From Rhynchosporium graminicola (lineage: Eukaryota > Ascomycota > Leotiomycetes > Helotiales > Ploettnerulaceae): DNA of 64,000 nt. The notes under the pieces were generated by a model. The model saw only the letters and a program-made list of their open reading frames with translations. It was not told the DNA's origin and ran no database searches. The number at the start of each line of letters is the position of its first letter. The first letter of the stretch is position 1. This document shows positions 24,123 through 35,269 of this stretch, piece by piece. Location of the stretch: the NCBI GenBank assembly GCA_900074885.1, contig FJUW01000039.1, positions 1-64,000 of the forward strand. Reading direction: 5' to 3'. The position numbers were made by a program, and so were the translations under genes.

Positions 24123-25380
24123 ATGCTTATGTACCGCAGAGCATTCCTCTTCATCACGACTGTAATCGTGCCATTCATGGTCATGATGGGTCAATCACCA
24201 GCTCCATCTGAAGAACATACCGTATACAGCACAGTCACGGGTTATTTCCTCCAAGATGACGAAGCTACCGATCCCAAGGGTTTCGATTTCGTAAGTAAAC
24301 ACGCCCGAAGGACAAGCGAGGTCTAACTTCTCTCGGACAAAAACAAATTTCGGCTTGAAAGACCGATCCTATCCAGCAGATGCAGATCTGAGTTCTAACA
24401 GCAAATTGACACAATGGCAACGATTTGCTCGTGAGATCTCGAGGTTAAATCACGACGGTAGCGAGAAAGTCACTTATAAACTTCTATACCGTAACTTCAC
24501 CACTCTCATCAAATCCAGCATCCAGCTAATAATTTCAGTGGGACGTCACGGCGAAGGCTACCACAACCTCGCCGAAACCTTCTACGGTACCGAAGCGTGG
24601 GATGTCCGTCTCCCCCACCCTTCCCTCCACCTCAACTCCCTAACAAAACACAGTGCTACTGGTCCCTCCAACCCGGAAACTCAACCAGCACATGGTCAGA
24701 CGCCCTCCTCACCCCCGCGGGGAAAGCCCAAGCCCTAGTCGCCCACGCATTCTGGGCACACCTAATAACAACTCAAAAAATCCCCTTCCCAGAAACCTAC
24801 TACACCTCTCCTCTCCTCCGATGTCTCGCAACAGCGAGCCTCACATTCTCTCATCTGGACTTGCCGAAAGATCGACCTTTCATCCCGACTATCAAGGAGA
24901 ATATTAGGGAAGTGATCGGTGTGCATACTTGCGATAGACGAAGCGGTAAATCAGTGATCAAAAGCAAGTATCCAGACTGGCCTTTTGAAGACGGTTTCGC
25001 GGAAGAAGATCCCTTATGGAGCGCCGAGCTACGAGAGACAGACGAAGCTATCGACCAGCGAACATTGCGTGCGATTGAAGATATATTCTCAACAGACGAC
25101 CACACGTACATCAGTCTATCGACTCATTCCGGACAAATAGCTTCGATGTTGAGAGGTGAGTTTCTCACTTCCGCGATGGGGAACTGATGAGTCTGAAAAA
25201 GTAGCTAAGCCCGAATAAATAGTTCTTAATCACAGAGTCTTCGGTCTCGGAACGGGACAAGCTATACCAGTGCTCGTGAAAGCGGAAAAGCTACCTGGTC
25301 CTGCGCCAGTGAAAGGCGATGCGCCGTGGATGCCTGTAAAGACTTGTTCGGAACCGCCGCCTGCTGCGATAACGGTATGA
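24123..25380 (+). CDS. Histidine phosphatase, Pmu1/phosphoglycerate mutase-like
   Basis: Five exons (24123-24290, 24337-24490, 24539-24603, 24654-25155, 25238-25380) give 343 residues. An N-terminal hydrophobic segment (AFLFITTVIVPFMVMM) suggests a signal peptide or anchor. The catalytic RHGEGYHN (about residue 110) is the branch-2 histidine phosphatase motif with the phospho-accepting His; THSGQIASMLR (about 280-290) supplies the second His. CDRRSGK and the SYYTSPL-type YYTSPLLRC segment also fit Pmu1-like proteins. The first intron is odd: to join KGFDF to the expected TKTNFGL the acceptor must be GG at 24335-24336, after a CTAAC branch point, because no AG nearby keeps the frame. The other introns are GT-AG. 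The substrate is unknown. Confidence 0.85.
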
Positions 25381-25900
25381 GAGTGATGGGCGTTGTAGAT
25401 GAGATTCAGCGTTTGAGTAGAGTAGTGTAGAGTATAGATTAGACTAGACTGTTCCTTAGATCACTACTTGGCGACTCTAATTCATCAACTTCCGGGTTTT
25501 CATTACACTGTACACTACAAACTGTCATTTCTCATCTCTATATCGAGGTTCTTCATTCCAGGCTGCCAAGTAAGTACATCTCTGTCTTAGTCATGGAACT
25601 TGAGTATTCTTATTCTTGAGTTAATTAATGTCATCTGATGAATTCATGACCTTGAATCAGAACCACCGCGCTGAGTCCCAGATCGAGCTCTGTCTCCGTT
25701 ATTCTTGCATCTTCACATTCTTAAAGAGTCTCGAGTGATAGAGACCAAATCGACGACTCAAGGGTGGAAATCCAACAAAACCCCTAGCAAGTAGTAGCAA
25801 AAGAGAACTTGCCCCCGAACGAAACAAAACAATCAAAATCCCAAAAACACCTCCCCCCCAAAAAGCAGATGCCTATACTCCTCCAAACGCCCTGTAACCC
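25381..25900. other. Convergent intergenic region
   Basis: Lies between the 3' ends of the phosphatase and PNPOx-like genes. No further gene or structure is seen. The right part is C/A-rich. Confidence 0.6.
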
Positions 25901-26847
25901 TCACATCTCAAATCCCCCCCCCCACGACCACGACCACGCCCACTGCGCGAAGATCCCCATACAAAAAGCCAACAGCACAACAACAAATTGCGCGATCTTC
26001 GTTCGCGTGTGATCAGCTCGTTCTTTAGCTCTGACTTCCAGTGCGTAGGGACCGACCATCTTTTTGATCGGCGTGACCTTCTCCCTTTTACCGTTTTCGA
26101 CGCCGCGGCGGAGGCCGGGGAGACCGTCTATGCTTTGGGCGTTTTTGAAGGCCCAGTATCTGGTTGTGGGGATAAGGTTATTCAGGTATGGATGAGACCA
26201 AAAGGGGGGGGGGGGAGAATTGAAAAGGGAAAGGTAGTGGAGTTAGTGGAGGAGAGACAGGGGTTGTCAAGAAAGAAAGAAAGAAAGGGATATTTCACTA
26301 ACTTCTCAATCCCATCCTTCCGATTTCCCTCCTCCTCAGACCTGACCCTCTTCTCGAAAAACTCATTCAACGTACTCCTACACCCCTGAAACTCATACAA
26401 CGGCATGCTAAACCCGCAACTACTACCCACCTGCGTCACACTAACCACCACCACCGCTCTCGTGCCCGCAACACACATCTCCCTCATACGAACGCCCTCC
26501 TCCTCTCTCTCCTCCACAAACGTCTCAAACGCCCCCGTCCCATACTCCAACACCTCCCCTTTCCCCCACAGCCGCACGATCCTCGGTGGGCCGGAAAAGG
26601 CGTTGAAGAGCACGGTGATGCGTCCGTTTCCTGGCTCGTGCAGATGGGAGAGCGTTTCGATCCCGGAGCCTGTGAGGTCGATGTACCAGAATTTGCTGGG
26701 TGAGAGAACCCCGAAGTAGGAACCGCCTTTGGGTGATAGGTTGATGTGGCCGGAGTGGGAGAGCGGTGCGGAGGCTATCCAGAAGACTTTTTGCAGGAGG
26801 ATCCAGTCGATGAGGCTTTGAGGGATGGTTTCGTAGAAGGCGCCCAT
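25901..26847 (-). CDS. PNPOx-like split-barrel FMN-binding family protein with membrane tail
   Basis: Two exons, 26847-26303 and 26159-25901, with a 143-bp GT-AG intron (donor gttagt), give 267 residues from MGAFYETIPQSL. A start three codons upstream (26856) is possible, but the family usually begins at MGxFYETIP. Features typical of the fungal pyridoxamine-5'-phosphate-oxidase-related family: INLSPKGG, FWYIDLTGSG, ISHL-type ETLSHLHEPGNGRITVLF, GPPRIVRLWGKG and CGFSMPLYEF, then YWAFKNAQSIDGLPGL in exon 2. The C-terminus is a hydrophobic helix (FVVVLLAFCMGIFAQW) followed by Trp/Ser/Gly, so tail anchoring is likely. A run of ten G lies in the last codons and a C12-type run in the intron. The physiological substrate is unknown. 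Confidence 0.87.
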
Positions 26848-27572
26848 GTTTAGCAATGGTGGTGTTCTTGGTGTTAGAAGAGGAGTGATAGGATGCTATG
26901 TGGATGTTGAGGTGCCTACGGTATGGAGTCTTTTTTTGAGAGGGGAAGTTTGTTGACTTTGCGGGAGTCAAGAGTCACGGAAAGTGGGGTTGTTGAATTG
27001 ATGGTTTGTTCGGATCCGATAACGGGCTTAAGGTACACTCTGTTGAGATTTGCGCCCGACGGGAAATCGAGAGATGCTTATTTCCGTGTAGTTAGGTTGA
27101 AGAGAGATATCTATTGGTATCAATACGTCGACTATGACTAACCGGTGTTGTTCGTACTGAACCAGAGAGGAGCTTGGAGGGGTAAATCGCGATTTGCCGA
27201 GGAGTTCGTCAAGCCAGCCAATCACACTTCCTAATTCCAGACCCCTATTGAAGCCTAAGGCAAAACTGGAGTCTCCCCCTTTCCTTTGTTTACTTCGCCT
27301 AAGCCATTACCAACACAGCAAAACAGTTGGAGTATTCCCGGCAAAACAACCGCAGCTCTGCACAAATTCCAAAGTGGTCAAAAGATGGAGTTCTCAGATT
27401 TCGAATATATTTCAAGGCACGGACACGGCGAACGCTCCGCAATTCCCGCCCTATGTCTTACCGTCTCACACACTACATCCAAGATAGCAATACCTTGCAC
27501 GACACTCTCGAACACTCACCTATATCCTCTCCACAACTCCTCACTCATCACTCTCCCCAATCTCCTCAATCG
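26848..27572. promoter_or_regulatory. Divergent promoter region, PNPOx-like / SET gene
   Basis: A 725-bp head-to-head intergenic region. A CCAAT motif occurs at about 27216 (agccagccaatcac). Open frames run through 27194-27572 upstream of and partly in frame with the SET gene, so the SET start could lie further 5' (27327 or 27453). Confidence 0.5.
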
Positions 27573-28766
27573 ATGATAGAAGTCCGCGCCGCCGGCGTCG
27601 CAGGCCTGGGCGTCTTCGCCAAGACTCTCATCCCGCGCGGGACGCGCATCTTTTCCGAACGATCTCTCCTCACCCTGCACAGAAACAAGCCCTCATCATT
27701 CTATCCCCTGCTCCAACGTCTCAGTGCCCACGATCGCGATGTCTTCATGTCTCTCTCCGCGTTCCGGACGCGGGAAACAAATGTCATGCGATGGGCTGTA
27801 GCGGGCGTGCATACCCTGCATAATGCTTTCATGAGTGCTTTTGGCTTGTTTGGGAAGAATAAGCATGCGGGTTCAAATTCAAATTCAAATTCAAATTCAG
27901 ATTTGAATTCGAATTCGAATTCCTGCCCGAAGAGGTATTCATTGTCAGATCACGTATCAGCAATCAGTATTTTCAGGAGTAATTCCTTCAACATCGGACA
28001 GTCTCCCATTTCCATGCCCGTTTCCCAGGGAAGTGATGCGTCCAATCCGAGTATCTCGCATGCATTATTCCCGCAAACGGCGCGGATCAATCATTCGTGT
28101 CTGCCGAACGCGCAGGGGAATTATAATCCCGCAACGCAAAAGTTCAATGTGCATGCTACGCGCGATATTGAGCGTGGGGAGGAGGTCAAGTTGAATTATT
28201 TGATGGAGGAGGGGGGGCTGAGGAGATCGAGGATGGAGAGGTTGAGGGAGGGGTATGGTTTTGATTGTAAGTGTCCGGCTTGTGATTTTGGACAGGTGAG
28301 GGGGAGGAGAGGGGAAGAGAGGAGGTTGAAGATGGTGGAGAAATTGAAGGGGTTTGTTGTGGCGATGGAGGGGAGGGGTCTGTTGAAAGAAGAGATGGAC
28401 AAAGAGGTGGAAGTGGAGAGGGAGTTGGAGGCGACTATGGCGTATATCGAACTTTTCGAGAGTGAGGGTATTGCTGGGAGAGAGTTGTCGAATATGTAAG
28501 TCTTGCATCTTGACTCTGGAAACCACTGTATTCTGTACAGCGAGTTCTTGACTCTTGCTAACTAGATGTCTTTCTCAAGGTACATGAAAGCCGCCGAGTT
28601 GAACTTAGATATGTGCAAGCATCAGGAGGCTTTGAGGCTCGCGGAACAGGCTTTGCAGCTTGACGAAGACTGCCTTGGAACAGACCACTTGGATTACAAG
28701 AAAAATCTTGAGATCGTACAGGGACTCAAAAAAGAACTTGATGAGAACATATTGCAACATCCGTAA
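27573..28766 (+). CDS. SET-domain protein (putative lysine methyltransferase) with TPR-like C-terminus
   Basis: Exons 27573-28495 and 28580-28766 (84-bp intron, gtaagt...ctcaag, CTAAC branch) give 369 residues. The SET fold starts at once (VRAAGVAGLGVFAKTLIPRG), with ARINHSCLPNAQ near residue 170 (the NHSCxPN cofactor/substrate motif), RDIERGEEVKLNYL (GEE...Y motif) and a post-SET-like CKCPAC near 230. A 20-residue Ser-Asn repeat inserted near residues 99-118 splits the SET domain, as is common in SMYD-like fungal SET proteins. No MYND finger is seen. Exon 2 encodes a helical ALRLAEQALQLDEDCLGTDH segment of the type at the C-terminus of these proteins. The start was chosen at the SET boundary. 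The target is unknown. Confidence 0.82.
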
Positions 28767-31645
28767 TAGGTGTGATATACTGACTGATGTATGATATGTG
28801 TGGGTATTTGTTATAGACAGGGTACATATGGGGCAAAGCGACTGGTTAGAGAAAAGCTTGCTATTAGTGGATTTGACATCCACCCGCAAAGAAAGACCTT
28901 TCAGACAACAAATTTCCTTTATAGAACATCTTTCCGATGATAGAACTTCAATCACATCCATCTATCAAACAATAGTATTACACTCATCATATCGCTCGAA
29001 TTTAATTCTCTGTTAATTCTGCCGGTCAGTATCTATATGGACAGATCCTATCGCCTTAGCGTCGCTCTTTTCGTTGACGATCCATTTCATGGCGTGTGGA
29101 AAGAGTTTAAGGTAAACTAAAGTACATAACTAAAGTAATGCATTATCTTTAAAGACCATTATGAGACTACAATTCTACGTCAATAGAGGCTATAAAATAC
29201 TCTCGTGGCTGCATTTGGACAAACCCCTTTCACTCTTTCATAAATATCGACGTTGAGATGTGGAGGTATAGATACAAGATTACAGAATGCAGGAGCGCTC
29301 GGGCCCAATACCTCGGGAGAGGAGGGCGTCGAATGTTCATGAGGTTTATGGAGTTTCGTTAATCTGTCTTGATTTGGGATCCAATACATATTCACTCTTC
29401 ATGGACACATTACCTGAATCCCTGCAATACATGAGACGGCATGAAGATCCTAGCTTGTCTATCTTAGCGATGTGTTCTACCTTAGTGAGCCATTAAGTTT
29501 TCTTGGACCGAGCAAGCTATTTTTGTCGAAGCTCAAGTAACCGAGCTTATTTAACGAGGTGGAAGACGACAAACGATGTTGTGAGTAATATGCTAATGTA
29601 ATGAACGATATTTATTCTATCAAATTATATTCTCTTCTACATAAGATCACGAATCTGATAAACTCTGCAGGTATAAGAACATTCGAGGAAAGAAAATCAC
29701 AACACAGGAACATCGTACTCGGGCCTTGACGGCAGACCGTGGGCTAATAACGGCTTAGAAGACAAAATCGTTGCTAGAATATCCTCCACGACATCAATCT
29801 CGAAAGAGTCGCCAAGTTTCAAGGAGATGGCAGTAGCTCAGTACTTGGCAGCAAGCGAGCAAAATGTCTCCTAGTCAGCATACCATCAAGCACTCATAGA
29901 AGGAAAAATCTCAATGCTGACACGAGCACACCATAGAGAAACAAATTAAACTATATCTAGGTTTACAGAGTCATTAAACTACCATGTGTCTCAATCAGCA
30001 CGCTTGACTAACTTGACTCATGGACCCGTGACACTTACGATGTATTATTCACTTATACCTATCCTAAACTCGCCCGGCCTACTTAGCTAAAACGTAAAAT
30101 ATCATACTGCTTCAGAGAAACAAAAGTAAGAAATGGCTAAGCGTCAGACTCAAACACCAACCTCGCCAAACAGCTCGCATATGTGAAGAATATTAAAAAA
30201 ACATCAAACTCCGCGAATCGACAAAAAAGTAAAGCCGAGCTGAAATCATCGCCGACCAAGATAAGGCTACTAAAAGCGTTATCTCGAAAGACGACGCCGT
30301 GTCGCTTTTTGAGATTCCGAATCGGGTAGAACATCAGATTCCACGTATCCTTCTAGAATTATATACTATCTAACCAACGCGTGCGTGGACCGTCCTCTCT
30401 TCTCTCTTTCTTGAAGCGATAGGCAAAAGAACATAAGGTACCTAGACTGGCGAGAGTAGGTAGCCAGCGCTTCGTAACAGCAGATATTGAACCGACAATA
30501 AACAATCTAGATGGCAGCACACACATATACATCGACGAATACCGCCCAGCCAATCCTTAACAAGGGAAAGTAAATCTCTACTTCCACACATCTATCTCTC
30601 CAGAGCTCTGCCATCTCAGCATACATATACATCAATCAGCACATAAACCAGCATATCACAGTTAAAAACACACTGTTATCTCGTTATAGAATACCTTTGA
30701 GCTTTGATAAACTCGGAATTCCTTTTCTTCACCGCTATTATGGGGGGAGGGTTACTAAAACAGCAACAAGTCCTTCCTTCGAAATCCCACGCCCATCGAT
30801 CTATCGTTCATCGAAAAGAAGGGACACCTGCCACATCGAAGACTCCAAAATTCTATAAGCGCCGCGAACGTGCAATCTCTAGGGTCGCATATACTACATA
30901 GAGGATCTTCTGTAAAACTGGAGAGAAACTCAACTATATTCTGAGCTCATGTGTAGGGGGAATATCAAGTATAGGAAGTAGATTTTTTGTACAGGTGAAT
31001 GCTCGACCGAGATAGCTGGGATGATTTCGTCCTGCTGTGCATCGATCGATCGAATCATCGATCGAATCCTGTTGTTATTGTGTACATTTCTACTGAGTCA
31101 GAAGGATATTTAGGACAGGGCGTTTCTGTACGTGTGAATCTTGCAGCAGTTGATTGGAGAAATATTTAAAACGCTTTTGATAATTAGTGACTCTATCTTA
31201 GAAATATTCGAAGTTCAAGCCAGATGTGTGTTAAGTTCAAGATACTGGTGAATTTGAGGCTAGGCTACTGTACGTCATCGTAGGTGCTGCCTTCATACTA
31301 GGCAATATCTACGTGTACTAAGGTTGCTAAATCATGAAATTTCTTCAATTAATAAGTCGTAGAGCACTTTCTGACCTAAAATGAGGTGGCAAGTCAAAGG
31401 CGCCAAGAATCATCAGAAAATTTCCAAGGGAAAATCTCAATTTATCTCTTCACTGGAAATGAAAGAGCAGTCCTTCGTTGATCAACGTTAGAAGCAGAAA
31501 TAAGAAAGGAGCATTACTCTTCATGGTATTATACACCTTCATTACCGGCATTTGGCTCTATTCTCCATACACACACATACAATCAAAACAATCATCAATC
31601 GGCTCCTCATTTCATCCCGTGCTCCACCAAAAGGTCAACCCATGT
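28767..31645. other. Gene-poor stretch of 2.9 kb
   Basis: Only short open frames (about 65-118 codons) that overlap on both strands without domains or consistent splice signals. A small palindromic ATCGATCG cluster is at 31042-31065. No tRNA was found; an A-box-like tagctcagt at 29833 lacks a B box. Confidence 0.5.
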
Positions 31646-32243
31646 TTACTTTCCGCCGAACCACGAGGAGATGCCGCTCCTGGCCTCTGCCGCCTTGTTC
31701 TCAATCTTCCTATCTGCTGCATCGATCTTCTTCATTGTCTCTGCGCTGGCTTCCTTGCGGTATTGATCGAATTTGCCTTCGGCCTTAGCCAGCTCTGCCT
31801 TGCTCTTCTCGACCTGAATGGTTGAGTTAGTGATGCTCATGTTTGAGACGAAGGATAGAAGGTGTATTGGGACCGAGATTTCTGGGTTACCAGCTAAACA
31901 TGAATGTCTCGAGGGGACCTTGAAAGCTGAGAGATATTTTAGGTACACTTACAGCATTGTCGAGCTTCTGGCCAGCTTCACTTGCCCACTTCTCGCCCTC
32001 CTTTTGAGCCTCCTTCGCGCGTCCTGGGACCTCCGACTTGATCTTTGCAGAAGCACGAGATAAATCAGCTGGAAAGAAGTCAGTTCAGGCATTTCAAAAC
32101 ATAGTTTCGGATTGGAGAAACATTCCCTCCATCTGCTTCTCAGCGACCTTTGGGCTTCCACCAGCCTGGTAAAGGTAATAACCAACACCACCTGCCGCAG
32201 CAAGGGTGATGTAGAGAGGTGCCTTGGACTTGGGTTGAGCCAT
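31646..32243 (-). CDS. Small protein of the fungal calcofluor-white-hypersensitive type
   Basis: Three exons (32243-32126, 32068-31953, 31813-31646) give 133 residues. It starts MAQPKSKAPLYITLAAAGGV, with one N-terminal membrane segment (YITLAAAGGVGYYLYQAGG). A highly charged helical part follows (KEAQKEGEKWASEAGQKLD, then KAELAKAEGKFDQYRKEA), and the end is SGISSWFGGK, matching fungal proteins annotated calcofluor white hypersensitive. Their role is not well defined. The first intron begins GAATGT rather than GTATGT: the coding frame (QMEG|ADLSR) can only be kept if the donor is GA at 32125-32124, giving a GA-AG intron of 57 bp. The second intron (139 bp) is normal. Confidence 0.75.
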
Positions 32244-33258
32244 TGCTGCTGCTTATGTGATTGAAAGTAATTATAGGTTATTCGGGGATGTTTGAGGTAT
32301 TGTAGGATGTCAAGATTATGGTGTGATCGAAGAAGGACGGAGGAAGTTTGAAGAAGAGGAGATATCAACAGGCACTTGCAAATGGGCTACTGATTGGCTC
32401 GTGGCGTCGAGGAAGCTCTTCCATGCAGCTGCTTTTCCCCACACCGCAGCAAGTAATGCATACTACGTCATATTCCCGAGTACTTGCTGTAATAGCTGGT
32501 TCGGTAAGGATCAATAGACGGCCCGTGTATTTAAGCTAAAAGTATGAGATGAGGGAGGATAAGGATGAGGTGAATATCGATCGATGTTCGAAGAAATTGG
32601 ATGAAAAGAATGGGGAATTTACAGTCAGAATTAAATACTGAATCGGTACCTCCATGGAAAGTCATGTGATAACATCAGGACTTTACTATGACAATCAATT
32701 GAAGTTAAGGCATCGTTCTTGCGACTTGGACATTCCCGTCTCATACTTTCTTGTAAAGCCTTGGCTTCGGTTACATACTGCAGATTTATTTCACTTGCGA
32801 GACGAGACCACTCACTTTGGTGTGGCTGGTGAGACCCTCTTTACTGCTTGCTCCACCGGGCCTGAATGATTCAAAGTTGGCAGATCCCTCTGGTAGCTGA
32901 ACCGACCGACCGACCGACCGGACCCACGCGTCATCGAGGTGTTGAGTTCAGCTACGCTCTACGCTATGTGCAACATCCTTGGATTATTTCTGTTCTGGAT
33001 GCTCCGAGGCTTGGAAAAGCTAGTTGGAAACAGTATGGCGCTAAGTTCTACTCTACCGTAGGGGGCTTCCAGGTCTAGGCGTCTGGATCGAGGGAAGCCG
33101 CGAAGCTCGAAGTTGTACGTCGTATCCGCATTGTTATCCCAAGATTACCCATATTCTATTGCTTGCCTTCGTTTGTGTTCCTTGTGATACAACCGCAAGA
33201 ACACGTCCAGCTTCCAAAGCTGCGAATCCCTTACAGAATGCTGTTGCATTGGTAGGAA
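32244..33258. promoter_or_regulatory. Divergent intergenic region
   Basis: 1.0 kb between two head-to-head genes. It has an ACCG/GACC array (accgaccgaccgaccgaccgg, about 32900-32921). Nothing else is recognised. Confidence 0.5.
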
Positions 33259-34809
33259 ATGTCGATCTTACACTCATCAACACGCCGACCGTCCCCCTTG
33301 AAGGACACCGATTACGATCATGAAATCAATCTTATCGACCATACGCGAGCCGAAAGTCCGGAAGTAGCTCGTAGTCGCTCTGCAGGCCCTGGACCTGCCT
33401 CTCCAGGTATGAATATCCTCAGCCTCTTTATGCGTCTTGCAGCTCGCATTGTACATAAGCTAACTAATCCAGGCGTTGCTTCAGACTCCTCCTCCCGACG
33501 ACACAGCAATTCACCACTTCGTCGAAAGCACTCAAGTCCTTTGAAGCTGCGGCAGGAGCTCACAAAAAGGAAATACCAGAAATACCAGGATCGTCGTTTA
33601 GGAGAGGAAGGGGGATCTGACGATGGAACAACCGACCTTGACACAACGGCAGAAACTGATTCTGTCAAAGTAGCTGTAGAGGAGTCAGACCCAGCAGATC
33701 GAGGTCGTACAAGAGATAATGACGCGACGAAGAACCCAAAACAAAGCCCTGATTCAGCGATTGATATTCTATACGAAAATCAACGTGGAGGATTTCTATG
33801 TGGAATGCCCCTTTTCTCGTCTCTCGCTCTGGGAAATTTGGATCCTTCCCCTTGGACGAACAGTGCCCAGAAAACAAGCGGTACGAATATTACGAATGCA
33901 CAGGTCCCAGATCCCTCGTGGGAATGGGCCTGGCCGGAATGGCATATCAATCATACAGATGAGGTCGATGAGGATGGCTGGGAATACTCGTTCATGTTCT
34001 CCAAGAAGTTCTCGTGGCATGGGAAAAAGTGGTATAGCTCCTTCGTTCGTCGGAGAGCTTGGGCAAGAAAGCGAGTGAGAAAGAGTACTGGATACCGTGC
34101 GAACGAAGGACACATGCTCAACTCTGACTATTTTACCATTCACCCTGCGGAATCTCGAGATACAAGTCGGAATTCCGCAGACAGTCGAGTAAAACATCAC
34201 AGTACAATATCGCGCCGCGAAATGGAGGAAGGCATTGTCGTAGAAGAGATCGAGGATATCGGCACACTTATGAAAGCACTTCGCTTAGCACGTATCGACC
34301 GAGAGAAGACAGAAGCGGTAGAGAGCTTTATCAAACACGGTGGTGATGATCTCTATTATTTGAGGGATCACATGCACGAGATTATGGCCATGTTTATATT
34401 CCAAGCCTCACGCCGATTGCTCTTGAGTCACCTCGTCAAAATTTTTGATCAAGCGTCCGAGGAGAACGAAGCGACTGAGAAAGACAAGGTTGACCCAGCT
34501 AAAAAGAGACGATTAGACAATCTGGAAGCAGCACTAAAACATGCCGACGAAGAAGTCAAGAGCCTCGAGTTTTGGAGCGATGTTAAAGATATGGCTGAGA
34601 AAGGAGAGACAAAAGGAGCGGTGGACGAAAGTCAGGGTTGGGGCAAAGGCTGGTCTGCACTGGATAATAGTGCGCCGAGGGATGTGATCTCGGATCAGAA
34701 ACTACCAGGTGGCGATGATTGTCATGAGGGCGAGGGTAATGGTACGGCTATTCTATCTGGGCAAAACGGAAAGGTCAATGAGAAGGGAAAGGGCAAGGCT
34801 AAGGAGTAG
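33259..34809 (+). CDS. Dysferlin-domain protein, Spo73/Mug65/Pex24-like
   Basis: The reading frame is open over 516 codons, but 33407-33472 looks like a 66-bp intron (gtatga...gctaactaatccag). Its length is a multiple of three, so splicing leaves the frame unchanged and gives 494 residues. YENQRGGFLCGMPLFSS (about residue 150) leads the Pex24/TECPR family region. WEWAWPEWHIN...DEDGWEYSFMF and WYSSFVRRRAWARKRVRK are the DysFN/DysFC signature with its Trp and Arg residues. The C-terminus is charged with a Lys-rich end. Relatives act at membranes: yeast Spo73 in prospore membrane extension, others in peroxisome biology. Whether this one is meiotic or peroxisomal cannot be told from sequence. Confidence 0.83.
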   Translation: MSILHSSTRRPSPLKDTDYDHEINLIDHTRAESPEVARSRSAGPGPASPGMNILSLFMRLAARIVHKLTNPGVASDSSSRRHSNSPLRRKHSSPLKLRQELTKRKYQKYQDRRLGEEGGSDDGTTDLDTTAETDSVKVAVEESDPADRGRTRDNDATKNPKQSPDSAIDILYENQRGGFLCGMPLFSSLALGNLDPSPWTNSAQKTSGTNITNAQVPDPSWEWAWPEWHINHTDEVDEDGWEYSFMFSKKFSWHGKKWYSSFVRRRAWARKRVRKSTGYRANEGHMLNSDYFTIHPAESRDTSRNSADSRVKHHSTISRREMEEGIVVEEIEDIGTLMKALRLARIDREKTEAVESFIKHGGDDLYYLRDHMHEIMAMFIFQASRRLLLSHLVKIFDQASEENEATEKDKVDPAKKRRLDNLEAALKHADEEVKSLEFWSDVKDMAEKGETKGAVDESQGWGKGWSALDNSAPRDVISDQKLPGGDDCHEGEGNGTAILSGQNGKVNEKGKGKAKE

Positions 34810-35269
34810 ATTCCTGCAGCTTGTGATTTGCAATAGCATGGTGTTTAGGAGCTGGAGCATAGCAGTAAAGCCGGAACTGTATCGAATTGTTACAAGTAAT
34901 GTCTCGTGCACGAGTAGTATTGCACTCTCAATGATTGGGCTTTGAGCCTTTCAAATGTCTGACTGTTGGCACAGATTTCGTCTCTTGTAGACCGGAGTCG
35001 GTTGCTACTTCATGAATGACAGACCGCGAGTTTGCTTTGTGCTCAATTCATAGCGCATGAAATAATCTAGCTAATGTCTAAACCTCTACAGAAGACTACA
35101 AAAGGATATCAACAAATCTTCGCCAAACTCAGGGGTAGTGCCGCAACCAATCAGATACATCGGGAATTCTTCGGCTAAGATTGAAATTATTTTGGAGACT
35201 TGACGAGGCTGAACATCAGTATCAGCGGAACATCATATGGAAGGATGTTTCCGCCGTGACGAATAACGA
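34810..35269. other. Intergenic region upstream of PPR gene
   Basis: 460 bp with two same-direction neighbours; it should hold the terminator of one gene and the promoter of the next. A second short open frame (34709-34945) is not supported. Confidence 0.5.

Noticed and set aside
29833..29900. A-box-like tagctcagt suggesting a tRNA
   Set aside because: No matching B box or cloverleaf pairing downstream.
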